The notes beneath the pieces were generated by a model that was given only the letters and a program-made list of their open reading frames with translations, did not search any database and had not been told where the DNA came from. The position numbers and the translations under genes were made by a program. This document shows positions 16,749-27,634 of a DNA stretch of 64,000 nucleotides, piece after piece. The stretch's first letter is position 1; the number at the start of each line of letters is the position of its first letter. Origin of the DNA: Bryum argenteum (lineage: Eukaryota > Streptophyta > Bryopsida > Bryales > Bryaceae). The stretch spans positions 6,303,001 through 6,367,000 of the forward strand of contig CM073325.1 of assembly GCA_037043015.1 (NCBI GenBank), given 5' to 3'.

Positions 16749-18626
16749 ATGGGGGATCAAGGAGTACGCGGAACTGTGACTCCTCTTTCGGAGGCTATCT
16801 CCGTTCAACAAGCCGAAAATGTGGCCAAAAAAGTGGCGGAGGCCATAGACTCTCAAGTGCAACAGCTTCAAACGCTCCAAGGCTTCGATGACGACAATCG
16901 ATCGTTAACCAAGCTTCTTCTTGAGCTTCCAGATCGCGTATCTTACAACATCATGGTAAGTTTCCATCGAGATGGCTGCTCTACCGGATTCGATGAAGAA
17001 TAATGTGAACTGACTTTGAGTGCTGTGGCAGGTGCCATTTGGAAAGGCAGCATTCATGCCAGGACGTTTGATTCACACGAATGAGCTCCTGGTACGGAAT
17101 CTGAGTACCAACTATCACTTGCTCCGTTCATTTCATCTTCTAGTGCTGAAGCTCTAGAATTCGCAATCTTCGAAATGACGAATTCGGTAGTGATCGGGCG
17201 GGGTTATTGCATGTGAGTATAAAAGTGAGTGTGCATGATAGCTCAGGTTCTGCTGGGAGAGGGCTACTACGCTGAAAGATCTGCAAAGCAAGCAGCTGAA
17301 ATCTTGACGAGGCGTAGCAACTTCCTGCAGTCCAAAATCGATGCGGTAAAAGAGCACATCAGGGACCTCGAAGCTGAGGCCTCCTTCGCGAGGGAAACGG
17401 CTGTTGAAGCTGCGGTATGAGCTCGTGTCCTTCCTTCTATTTAGAAACAACAGCTTTTTGGATTACTTTGCAGAATGTAACAATGAATCGGTTGCTTGCA
17501 GAGTGGAGTTGTGGAGATCAGGGAAGACTACACGGAAAAACCCTCTTCGGAGATAACAAACACCATCGACGACAGGGCAACTACCGCAAACATGCAGGGT
17601 ACTAATCGTTGACATCTTTTTGCAATAGTGCCTCTTAATGGTGTCGCTGAAAGTTAAGAGATTCTTGCAGATGACAGTGATGATGAGCATGCTCGAATCA
17701 TGGCTCGTCTTGCCGAATTAGAGTTGGCTGAGGAAGCTGCTGGGGACGAGGAAGACGAAGAAGAAGAAGTCAACGACGACGATGCCGGAGAAACACTGGG
17801 TGATTTTCGGACAGCGCTGAGAAGATCGCGCCATGACGACGACTCGGATGAGCCTGAAGACGAGGGAGATGACGAAGAGGATGAAGGTGAAGATAGCGAG
17901 GAGATAGATGAAGATGATAGCACAGCAGGAAACACTTTTCTCAACAGAATGTCGGAGGTTGGAAGACAGGGATTTCAGAGCAGTATTCGGCAGAGTCAAG
18001 GACAGGGATTTCAGAGCAGTATTCTGCAGAGTCAAGAACAGGGATTCCAGAGCAGTATTATTTTGCCGAGTCAAGCTCCAGCCAGGTCAAGCCAGATGCC
18101 CAATGTTGGTGAACAAAGACGGGTTACGTTCTCCGAAGTGGAAAACGTCGCAAAACCATCCACCTCTGAAGCACTTCCTCCGAGCGATATCAAAGCATCC
18201 CCTGCACAGAGACGGGTATGAAGCTTACTTGCGGACTCTCTCTCTAAGCTTCAGAAATCAAGCATCTGACAGTCTTTTCTTCATGCAAATCAGCTAGTAC
18301 ATATGCATTCATTTGAACATGCATCAAAAAGGCCCAAGAACGTGGTTCAGTGAACCCATGTGTTTGCATAGGTCTTACAGGTCATCTACACTGTTGATGT
18401 TTCTCATTTCAGGCTTTTACTGGGAGTGTAATGGAACGGAACACCGAACATCTGGCTCCTGCATCACCACCTGCAGTGGTAAGTGCCTCATCTTCATCTC
18501 GTTGATAATATTCCGGGGAAGATGATGCCAGTACGAAGTGTTGATGGTGGGACAATCTTTGTAATTCAGGCTCCAGAAGCTCCTCCAAGTCGCCCCGTCT
18601 CGAAGTTCAAGCAGCGGAAGGGCTAA
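16749..18626 (+). CDS. URI1: URI1-like unconventional prefoldin (RPB5 interactor)
   Basis: Unconventional prefoldin scaffold, known in other eukaryotes to work with RPB5 and the R2TP/prefoldin-like complex in assembling RNA polymerases and other large complexes. Seven exons: 16749-16955, 17032-17091, 17247-17414, 17502-17598, 17671-18215, 18413-18478 and 18570-18626; 1,200 nt, 399 residues, all phases closing. The N-terminal 145 residues form an alpha-type prefoldin coiled coil with the hairpin region VPFGKAAFMPGRLIHTNELL, then GEGYYAERSAKQA. A very acidic tract (Asp/Glu runs, residues about 190-265) follows, as in URI proteins. Next come three 12-residue Gln/Ser repeats. The C-terminus has the AFTGSVMER box typical of URI and ends SKFKQRKG. 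The start Met matches the family start and follows a telo-box leader. It is divergently arranged with the aminotransferase. Confidence 0.9.
17966..18073 (+). repeat. Three 36-bp coding repeats in the URI1-like gene
   Basis: GFQSSIRQSQGQ, GFQSSILQSQEQ and GFQSSIILPSQ are successive 12-residue units encoded by near-identical 36-bp DNA. They lie between the acidic tract and the C-terminal box, a region expected to be disordered. Confidence 0.85.
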
Positions 18627-19256
18627 GATCGTATGCGACAGCTTCTTGATAAGAAGTTCTAGATCAATTCTGGACCTAAAGCAGTGACTTCAGCACAATT
18701 TTGCTCTGCTTGCACTCATTCCTTCGTCTGTAAGCGTTGCAAGTGTTCCACCTTGTTGCTGTTGATTCTGATGCACGAGTACAGTATATGAACATGCTAT
18801 GAAGTACATGACAAAGCAGTAACTTTTTCTGAAGTGATTAGGCGCCTTCAATTTAGTCAATTTAGTCACGGATGCAAAGCTCCCGGTAGTATTACTATGA
18901 ACGGTTGCAGCTCCCATTTCTTTCAGAACCAGGAATTTTAACGTGGTGCTCCGTACTCGAAAGTAGATGAAGTTAGAAATGGTAAAGTGCAGTTGGCAGC
19001 TCTGAATGCATATTTTCAAGGAATTAAGGAATTATGCATACAACACATAAGTATGCAACAATATTGCTCCTATTGGTCATGGTTTTACCACCTAAGTTAA
19101 TGCTACTACCAATCGTATATGCAGTTCTCAGTTTCTCCCACGCTCTTGGAAATTTCTCTACTGGGCCATATGCACTCTTCGTACACCACAACCGTATGTA
19201 TAATCAACTCAAGCTACTCTCTAATCTATCTTTTATTTTCTTGAAATATTTTCTAT
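18627..19256. other. 3' flank of the URI1-like gene
   Basis: Probably 3' UTR followed by spacer. No further gene or element seen. Confidence 0.4.
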
Positions 19257-19260
19257 TTAA

Positions 19261-21070
19261 CCCTTTAACGCTGAGCTGGCCTTGTTTGGGTCGGTTCACT
19301 TAACCTTTAATGCTGAGTTGGCCTTGTTTGGGTCGATTCGCGTGCTCTAACTCAATTTCTGGAAAATCCATTACGATCAAACCTTTAACTTAAAGGTACT
19401 CTGAACGGATTTGCTTCAATGGTCTCCAACAATCATATCATACTTTGGAGTTGTTTAACTCTTGGAATCGTAAAGAATGACGTTTGGAGGCCATGAGCCC
19501 TAACCACCAAGCTGAGTTTTCACTACCAATGTATGGCAAGCTTAAACTTTATAGTGTTTTCAGTCATCTATTGGATATTTATGCAAATAATCTTAACACT
19601 TGAAGTCTTCACTTGAATTTTAATTCTTAGAGGTTGGATCAAGTAGAAGCAATCAATTTTTATCGAAATGAGGTTGAAGAACAAAATTGGGAGCAATTCC
19701 GTTCGTGCAAGAATCGACCATAGGCGTTAACCCCTCACCGCCCAGACCGTGAAAGCGTCAAGAAGACGCTGTTGGCAGCAGCTACAGTGAATCCAACATT
19801 ACAGGCAATCGCTGACACCTCGCATAACTTCACCGTTGAAAACCATCGTTGGTCCACACCTGTAGCGTTTGTGCCAGGATTTATGGAGATCTACTGAGTG
19901 GATCAGTATATTATAGTGATTGATCATGGTCGATATTGCAAAAAACTTCGATCATTTTGAGGTTCAGTAATCTTTGGATTAGTCTCATGTGTGGAGGAAA
20001 GTTTGAATTCTGAAATGCATCTGTGGGTGCCGAGATGCATGGATAAGGAATCGATTGAAAAAAATTTCAGTCTTGTACAGGTTGAAACTCGGTCTTCACT
20101 GATCACTTGGTTGCTTTGATCATATGCGCCGTGGGGTCTGTTCACCGGGGTAACCGGGTCGTACCAAGAGAGTTTATGGCCTACAGCCGGTGATACCGAT
20201 GTCCCAACGACATGACATTTCGAACATCCATGGAAACCGACCAACCCAAAAACCTCGCAATTTGCCTCCGACACAAATAGCGCCAATTCCTCGTCCCTGG
20301 ATGCTGAGGCCAGCGGTGATTTCTTGGAGGTGCAGGCAATTGCAGTAGGAAATCCTCCCGCAAGCAATTCACGATCCGCTGGGCAGTAAATTTGGAGGCT
20401 CCCTCTTGTAGCGCCCAATTGAACAGATTGTCCTGCACTTCAACCACCTCCTCCGCAGTTGCACGTCCAATCTCAAGCGTTGTCGTCATTGCTCAAGAAT
20501 CCTTGCGTGACACGAGAAATTTGATTGAAAGTAGTGCGCCTTGAACCGCTGCGGCGCAAAGTACTCCGCCGAAATGCAAGATTGATGTTGCGCACAGCCT
20601 CCACTCTTGTTTGTGACCTCCACTCCTCTCTCCACTCGTTCTTCTCATCACTCTTGACAAAAAGACCGGACAATTCATGCATGTGGCGCGCAACAGTGCA
20701 GTCCGTTGTAGCTGCACAATTAAAAAACCCTAAACCACGATCGCGGTCGTCCTCGCCTCTTCTGCGTGCCTTCAGCAGTTCAGCTGGGATCTGAGGCACT
20801 AACGGCCTACCCCCGGCTATAGCCGGTAACTTTCCGGACACTCTGGGCAACGACCATGTCCTCGTTTCTGCACCTCATCTTTATTCGCTCAAAATAGTGT
20901 ACGGAATATTTCATTTTGATAAACAACGGCCTGACAGCAGGTGCTACTGTGACCAGGATTTTTATTCCTCTGTGGTCACTCTCACAAAGAATCATCTGAT
21001 GGAGATCTACCGAGTTTTCCAATTCTGAACGGACTGAATATGTCTGCTTGGGCGGTGAGGGGTTAAAGGG
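19261..21070. mobile_element. Outer TTAA-flanked element, possibly nested
   Basis: TTAA at 19257-19260 is followed by CCCTTTAACG, and the right end reads GTTAAAGGG then TTAA at 21071-21074. The left end carries a 43-bp near-duplicate (TTAACCCTTTAACGCTGAGC, then TTAACCTTTAATGCTGAG). The right end overlaps the end of the inner element at 19731-21062. It is either an older copy with a younger one inserted next to its end, or one compound element. Confidence 0.45.
19731..21062. mobile_element. TTAA-flanked inverted-repeat element, 1,332 bp
   Basis: The left end is CCCCTCACCGCCCA and the right end is its perfect inverse, TGGGCGGTGAGGGG, with TTAA directly outside each (19727-19730 and 21063-21066). 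The ends resemble those of the 362-bp MITEs (CCCTTAAACGCCCA). The interior is more GC-rich than its surroundings and holds minus-strand frames at 20850-20473, 20489-20181 and 20418-19924 of 102-164 residues. I recognise none of them and see no piggyBac transposase motif. It may be a larger non-autonomous relative carrying captured sequence. Confidence 0.7.
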
Positions 21071-21074
21071 TTAA

Positions 21075-23536
21075 CCTTTAAGGATCAAGATGTGACAAGT
21101 GGTTTTTGCTATGTCGGCATCTTGGATGATGGTGTTAAAATTATTATTTTTGCGTAAGATTTCTACAAGTTGTTCTCTATATTAGAGGGTGTGTGCAAGA
21201 ATGCTCAAAGTCAAAGTCCAAATTATGAATCTTTTAACACAAAATCTAGTTCTCAACCCCAGTTCAGGGAGGTTTAAAATTAGGCTTTTTTTTTTAAAAA
21301 AAAAATTTAAGAATTTCATAACCACATCACTACTTGAGTTCTAAAGTTCCACAAGTCAAAATGTTTACCAAATTTACAAGAGCAGCCTCCAAATTTTACA
21401 AGAGCGAGCTTTATAATAAGCTTTGCAAAAAAACTTTTGCATCAACTTCGATTGTTACGATCTCGCAAATGATAAAGATGCAATGGTTGAAATTTAAAAT
21501 GGTGTTAGTAAACGTTGTTATTGTGGATGATCTTGTGGTTGGAAATACCAAAAAATTAAAGAATATTGAATTATACCTCAAAAGATCGGGGTTTTTGGTT
21601 AGAGGTTTTAAAACATTCTTGGTCCTTTAAGGGTTTAACTAGATTCATATGAAGAGGGGGAGAATCTACAACATTTAATTAAGACCACATACAGATGAAT
21701 GATCCCCTTCTTGACCGTTTGGAGATGTGGCCCAACTCTTTGTGAGCCCATATGGTTGGTCCCCTTGTTTAGTTTCTTGCCAGTGTGGTCTTATTACTTG
21801 AATAAATCATATGAAATAAAGAGTGCTAGGAAGAAGCCTTCTAAAAGATTTTCTTCTCTTCTTAACACTTTTTCTATTTGGGGGTTTTGCATGAAGTGAG
21901 AAGGAAATTTGATATGCTATTTAAGAAAGTATGTCTTTTTGTACTAAATGACATGATATTTCTTAAGTTTCAATCAAAAACCTCCAACGAAGACTTCTCT
22001 CCCTACATTAATAGTCACTGTCTATTGCCCATATGAAGAGGTTGATGGACAAATGCCCAACTTGGTACGCTTAAGAGTAAAGAGCTATCTCCCAAAATCT
22101 CATTAACGTCCCTAGAATGCGGGCCGCGAAGCACGCCTGAAAATGTGGAGAAGAGGGGGTATGGGAGGGATTCAAGTGGAGGGGTCTTGGAGGCAGGGGT
22201 CTTGAGGGCGAGGAGTATTAGGGGAGCGGATTTACCCCATATCGTTTGTAGCTGCATCCTCCCTCGGAGAAAGTACAAGAGGGTCGCCGGGGTTGTACTT
22301 GAAAAATAAAATTTTAATATCAAGTGCACTCATGGGGTCCATGTGGCATCCCCTTACGGGACTCATGTCGCATGAACGGCTCAACATTAATTAATTAATG
22401 CAAAATTAAGTGAAGGTCACTATGCAACAACATCTCAAGCTAAGTGCTTCTTTCTCATGAGAAGCCACTTTTAGTAAGATTTGGCATAGGTACTTACAAG
22501 CACATAGGCTAAAACTACACAAAAACTTATTAGAATCTTTTCATTTGTCTTGCATCCTATTTTGCAAACGTCGCCTTATGAAGTGAAGAGGCACACGTAA
22601 AAGCCTTTGTATACTCTTTTTGGGAAAATTTTGACCATTCATGCTAGCAACAAAGGAAGTCCTTGAGCTTACTTTGGACAACACTGACATAAGTTTCCCT
22701 TTCACCATCAATGCCAACATGGCTATGAAGAGTCACTTCCTACTTGCCCCATGTAAAAAGAGGTGTGAAGTAATGCCCAATCAAATGATTGTAAAGAAAA
22801 GAACTAGTGGCTACTTCCCCTTGTGTGAAAATTCCTTCATTAGCCTGAATGCCCAATGCCCATTGTTTGGTCATCGTACACTTTCAAGGGTTGCACATTA
22901 AAAACTATCACACTTCTTGAAAGGTAATCACATTGTTCTTTGTGAAAAATGAGTTTTCAAATTCAAAAAGTAATTATAAATTTATTTTGTGTAATATTCT
23001 AATTAATGTTAATTTCTTTTTTTATTTTTGGACACTATTGAAAACTTTCCAACTTGAAATACCAACAATATTGTGCTGCGTGTCTATTGGTCTTTCTACA
23101 CATTGTAATTTGAACATATTTCGATACCATATCGAAAAATATTAGTTGCATTGAGTTTCAAAACCTCAATTTTTATAAAAAAACATTCTTATTGAAATTA
23201 CAACTCGTTAAACATGTTCATAAAACTTGAGCATACTTAATAAAGGGACATTTTAACACAACTAATTTCTCCAAATTCATTGGGCTTTTTGGAATTCTTC
23301 AAATTCTTCCACTGAAAAATGCAATAATAACATTTTATCCCATTTCGCAATATGACCTACACAAGGTAGGAGTCATAAGAAAGCAACCAAAATTCATATG
23401 AGAAAGTTTCATGGTGGAGTTACCAAGGGACAAAATTTTAGAACACATGCATAGAAGAGTAGAAAGTAAGAGACATGTTTTTTAAAGTTTTCTCTGATTG
23501 GATGTAAGTTTTTTTAACAATAATTGTAAGGTTTCC
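21075..23536. other. AT-rich intergenic DNA
   Basis: No recognisable gene. A possible further, poorly matched element spans about 21075-21625: TTAACCTTTAAGGATCAA at the left, and the inverse of TTAAACCCTTAAAGGACC at the right. A GC-rich patch lies at 22090-22280. Confidence 0.4.
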
Positions 23537-23540
23537 TTAA

Positions 23541-23810
23541 CCCCTAGCTTTCCTTTAAAACCGAAACGGGTTTTGGAGGTTCTCACAGGAGTAAAACTCA
23601 GCCAACTTTGACCATCGTAATCTCACAAATGAGGAAGAATGAACGGTTCAAATTCGATATGTGAGAATGATGTCAAGTGAATTTTGAGATCTCAGTGTTG
23701 ATTTTTTAAAATAATGCTTAGATTGAGATTTTTTTAGCTTAATCTAAAGGAAGGTCAAATTTTGCGACTTAAACCGTTTTGCAACAAGGAAATTTAGGGG
23801 TTAAATGATC
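23541..23810. mobile_element. Degenerate TTAA-flanked MITE, 270 bp
   Basis: TTAA at 23537-23540 is followed by CCCCTAGCTTTCCTT. The right end AAGGAAATTTAGGGG is followed by TTAA at 23811-23814. The inverted ends match imperfectly over about 15 bases. Non-coding. Confidence 0.5.
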
Positions 23811-24496
23811 CACACTCCCATCCTGACTTGAGAGCATTGGGTTTTGCCTCTTCAATGTGAAATGTTCCACCGTGTAATTGGGCATACCAAACAATTTCAC
23901 ATATAACCAATCGGTAGAGTATTTCAAATCTGCTCAAAGAAAATCTCCCCACCAAGTAGCCAAGCTACTTAGGTTTATGATTGTATTTCTCTCTCAATTG
24001 ATATTATACTTTGATTGATTAAAAAATATTAAAATATTAACAAAATTAAATGTTAGTTTCTTCATTGGTTATAGGTGAACCCACATATCGGTTGAGTGTA
24101 TTAGTAACATTTTGGCTTCAAATTTCTTTTTTTATTAATTTTGTTTTTTTTAAATTGGAGATATGTTTTCAATTACACTCCTACTCAAATTTTCAAGAAA
24201 AATCTATGTTCAAGCTCTTACCAAAATTTACAAGAGCAAGGTTCAATATTGGCAAATAACTTGACAAATCAACTTTGATTGTTATGATATCATAGTTGGT
24301 AAAGATTCAATTGAGATTTGACATGGTGTTAGTGCAAGTAGTGAAATGAATATATTACGGTTGGAAATACACAAAAAAAATAAATTTAAAAAAAAAAAAA
24401 AAAATATCAATCATACCTCAACCTGCACAAAGTGGCCAAAACTTGCAGTTTATTTGTTTTGAAGGTTAAAAACTACGCTTGGCCTTCAGGAGTTAA

Positions 24497-24722
24497 CCCT
24501 TAAAAGTCCCATGGGGATAGTATGTAGGTTGTCGTATAATTAGGATTTGCTACCAACAAGAAACTCTAAACTGGAATCGTAATAGCTCACTAGACCCGCA
24601 TTAGATCAAATGTCAACTTTCTTCTTTGAACTCAAACCCATTAAAGGTGTGCATTCACTCCAAATATAACCAAAATACACCGTATTCTACTGGTCGCCAC
24701 GGCACGCTCAGACCTTTAAGGG
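24497..24722. mobile_element. TTAA-flanked MITE, 226 bp
   Basis: TTAA at 24493-24496 is followed by CCCTTAAAAGTC. The right end GACCTTTAAGGG is followed by TTAA at 24723-24726, giving 12-bp inverted ends with one mismatch. The interior is unrelated to the 362-bp copies. Confidence 0.6.
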
Positions 24723-24726
24723 TTAA

Positions 24727-25635
24727 GGTCTAAGCGAGGCAAATTCAGTGCAAAAATAACCATGTTCCAGCTTCGTGGATGTCAAAGGGTTAACCAGTAG
24801 AAATACACTACATTCATGAGTAAACCACAGGCCCATATCATGCACGAGTGAGCGAAAGTAGTGAATGGGCAATGCAAACAATTAAAACTCCCACCAATGT
24901 ATCATGTTCCAAGCCAGTATGCAAAGTCCATTGTACTTCTGCATTACAAACCAAACTGCACTACCATGCAAACCCATACAGAACTTCCATTCCATAATAC
25001 GAATCGAAACACGAATGCACACAAAAACGTTCTTTCAGTGACAGATCACAAGTTGCCACTATCGAAAGCAACACGATAGTAAAATATTCAAGCGTTTCCA
25101 AAAAAAAGACGTAAGTAGTTTATATCCCTATTTGAGCAATTTCTGGAGGCTCACTCCTTCTCAACAGTGGGTATACTAGTCAATGTATAAGAGCAACCTC
25201 CCCACTTCACAAGTTTCCTACTGGAAGTTGTAACAGTACAAGAATATATCATCGTGAGTTCAGTTATTTTACTCACATAAGACCATCTCCGAAATCAGAA
25301 CATATTCAAGGATGCGGCACAACGATTATTGTCGAAGCGCCTGCTCTCCCTACTGAAGAAATACAAACGGAAAACTAAGATATTGTGCAGAAATAAGAAG
25401 GCAATTCTCACACGCCACCATCATCGAAAATCGAGAAACTGCCGTCATCATGGTCTCAGAATTGGACGTGGTATTAAGAACATCAACAATCCGCATGAAT
25501 CTACTAAAGAGTCTCAGCCGACCTGCCACTACAAGAAATCAATCATCTGGTACAATGTGTTCCAGTCTTATTGAATTGGCCAGTATTCAAATGGTCACAG
25601 GGTTAATGCAACCCTCGACTGTAAATGAAGAATGA
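24727..25635. other. Probable 3' flank of the small secreted-protein gene
   Basis: Lies downstream of a minus-strand stop codon. It contains short frames on both strands with no motif I recognise. It is probably 3' UTR and spacer. Confidence 0.4.
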
Positions 25636-26133
25636 TCAGTTTCCTGGCGACATGGCCGGAGCGGTGTAGGGAGACTCCGAGTAGGGAGCCATGGCGGGGC
25701 CGTCGTAATACAAGGGCGCCATGGCAGGACCGCGCATGTAAGGAGCAGGAGCGGGTCCAGCGGTGGACATCTCCCACTGGAAGCAGCCCTGGTAGCAGTA
25801 GGATTCGTTCGTGGCCGGGTCGATCAGGCGCATGAGCGTGTAGTAGACGAACGGTTGAAGCGCACTGGGGGGGTTCGCCGTTTCGTTCGTGAGCGCCGAG
25901 CGGAGGGACATCTGGCACGCAGACGTAATGGGCTCCTCGTAGAGCGTGTTCGAGAACCCGTACCACTCACAGTCAATTGGCATGCCGTTCACCGTCAACG
26001 CCGGCACTGGGCCATATCGCACCGAGGGCTCGTCTGCGAAATTGGCTGGTCGCGGCAACCCATCCTCCAGCGACGCTGCAACGCCCACCACAATGCAGGT
26101 GCACACCAACAACGCCAACGCCACTCTCGCCAT
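25636..26133 (-). CDS. Small secreted protein with arabinogalactan-like Ala/Pro tail
   Basis: A single uninterrupted frame of 165 codons. Residues 1-20 (MARVALALLVCTCIVVGVAA) form a clear signal peptide. The middle holds four cysteines (EWYG, SACQM and SYCYQGC contexts) that could form two disulfides, and one or two N-glycosylation sites (NET, NES). The C-terminal 45 residues alternate Ala, Pro, Tyr and Met with AGPAPAP, GPAMAP and TAPAMSP motifs. Plants often hydroxylate and O-glycosylate such motifs, as in arabinogalactan proteins. The coding part is far more GC-rich than its flanks. I do not recognise a named family. A cell-wall or extracellular role is inferred from the signal peptide and tail. 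No GPI signal is visible at the C-terminus. Confidence 0.75.
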   Translation of the reverse strand: MARVALALLVCTCIVVGVAASLEDGLPRPANFADEPSVRYGPVPALTVNGMPIDCEWYGFSNTLYEEPITSACQMSLRSALTNETANPPSALQPFVYYTLMRLIDPATNESYCYQGCFQWEMSTAGPAPAPYMRGPAMAPLYYDGPAMAPYSESPYTAPAMSPGN

Positions 26134-26410
26134 CCTGAATCCTACGATCGAGCACTCCTCAGTCCCGCTGATCGATCCCGCGGCCTCGACTACGACCTAG
26201 CCTTCATGCAAAGGCGGTCTGGCCCTGAGATCTGGAAATGAGAGTGGCTTTGAGAGCAGCGCGATATGGACTAGGTATGCAGCGAGAGCCGCGGTTTGCC
26301 AGGCAGCAGCAACTATTTCGCGCGGCGGTGTTTGATCTCGGCGCCGAATGCGTCGCTAATATGACAAAGCACATTCATGTGCGCTTTACATAGAAATAGA
26401 GGACTCTGTT

Positions 26411-26550
26411 GGGGGATGAATCCTTCCCTTTCAGAAACTACATTTCCTTCTTTTTATTGGGGGATGAATCCTTCCCTTTCAGAAACTACAGTTCCTTCTT
26501 TTTATTGGGGGAAGAAGCCTTCCCTTTCAGAAACTACATTTCCTTCCATT
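26411..26550. repeat. Three-copy 48-bp tandem repeat
   Basis: Units start at 26411, 26459 and 26507 with GGGGGATGAATCCTTCCC or a close variant, followed by TTTCAGAAACTAC. Copies differ by only a few bases. They lie upstream of the minus-strand secreted-protein gene, within its likely promoter flank. Confidence 0.9.
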
Positions 26551-26769
26551 AATAGCATATTCAATGTACATCTCAATCAGAAGTAAACAGTGTTGGTTAA
26601 AAAGTCGAAGCCTTGTTTTCGTTAACTTTAAGTGTTGAATATGTTCCGCAAGAGTGATGGTTTGCGGCATGGTACTGCGCACATGAAATACTGGAAAATG
26701 CGGACTGTAGCTTGACGATATAGTACCGGTAGGCGAGTCAACTTGCAGACCGTGTTGGAGTAATTTTAA

Positions 26770-27131
26770 CCCTTAAACGCCCAAGCAAGCCCGAGGGGCA
26801 TGATTCCAACAGAATCTTCCCTGTAGCTCTCACTGTACTCAACATTTCACTCATATTTTGATGTCAAACTGGTCACCTTCTTCTAATGCATTCAAAAAGT
26901 GAAATTTCACAATTCAAATCACAATTTGTATGAATGATTTTGTGCTTTGAAAGGATTGTGGTAGGTAGGTTGGGGTGGTACATAACCTTGTAAGAGGTTG
27001 CAAGCTCATCATTGATTGGCCTATTCATGATGCCCAAGTTCAAAAAGTGCACTATTCATGATGCCCAAGTCCAAAAGATGCTGTGATCCAATTTTGGGCT
27101 GCCCGTTTCAGACCCCATGGGCGTTTAAGGG
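26770..27131. mobile_element. TTAA-flanked MITE, 362 bp, copy 2
   Basis: Same length, same 14-bp perfect inverted ends (CCCTTAAACGCCCA) and alignable interior as the copy at 11665-12026. TTAA lies at 26766-26769 and 27132-27135. The sequences outside TTAA differ between the two copies. This supports TTAA as the target duplication rather than part of the repeat. Confidence 0.82.
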
Positions 27132-27336
27132 TTAAACTTCTCCGAGGCTTGTATCCAACTTGATCTGGCCGAGTGGTCGGCGCTGGATCACTCGAATTCA
27201 GAATGGATTGAGAACAGTTCGGAATAATCTAAATAAACTTCAATCATCTGAGACTTCGAGAGTTGTTACTACTATTATACTCCGGAGTATTTTTTATTAT
27301 ATTTACCAATCAATGTATGAGATTTGTTACGTACTA
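27132..27336. other. Short spacer between the MITE and the foldback
   Basis: Includes GGCCGAGTGGT, which resembles a tRNA A box, but no complete tRNA fold. Nothing else seen. Confidence 0.4.
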
Positions 27337-27448
27337 GAGAGCGGGCAGGAGCTGCCTGTTTTGCCGTGCAAGCGGCTATAGGGCGAGCCCGGCAGGGCGA
27401 GACTTGTGGCCGCGCGCGCGGCAGATCAGGCAGCTCCTGCCCGCTCTC
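27337..27448. repeat. GC-rich foldback with perfect 22-bp arms
   Basis: The arm at 27337-27358 (begins GAGAGCGGGCAGGAGC) is exactly inverse to 27427-27448 (ends GCTCCTGCCCGCTCTC). A 68-base GC-rich loop, with a GC dinucleotide run near 27412-27421, lies between them. It could be a small foldback transposon or a hairpin-RNA locus. No target duplication is obvious. Confidence 0.8.
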
Positions 27449-27629
27449 AAGCGTTAATAGCGGGGCTATTTTATTCGTAAACATTCAATTCAATTCAAGA
27501 ATTTTCATGCAATTCATTCTGACCGATTCTCCCGGCAGAATCAGCACCCTCGTCGAATTCGAAAAAATGGTTGCAGATTATGTCACCTAACAGTGACGTG
27601 AAAACAGCAGAATATGGCAGCCCTGCTAT

Positions 27630-27634
27630 TAACT
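27630..27634. repeat. Target-site duplication, left copy
   Basis: TAACT directly before the 5' LTR. The same five bases follow the 3' LTR at 35691-35695. Confidence 0.9.

Noticed and set aside
17654-17944. Ser-rich minus-strand frame
   Set aside because: Shadow of the acidic tract of the URI1-like gene.
25855-26241. 128-codon plus-strand frame
   Set aside because: Opposite-strand shadow of the GC-rich secreted-protein gene.
27160-27235. tRNA-Ser-like sequence (GGCCGAGTGGT)
   Set aside because: Only an A-box-like stretch; no B box, no acceptor stem and no cloverleaf.
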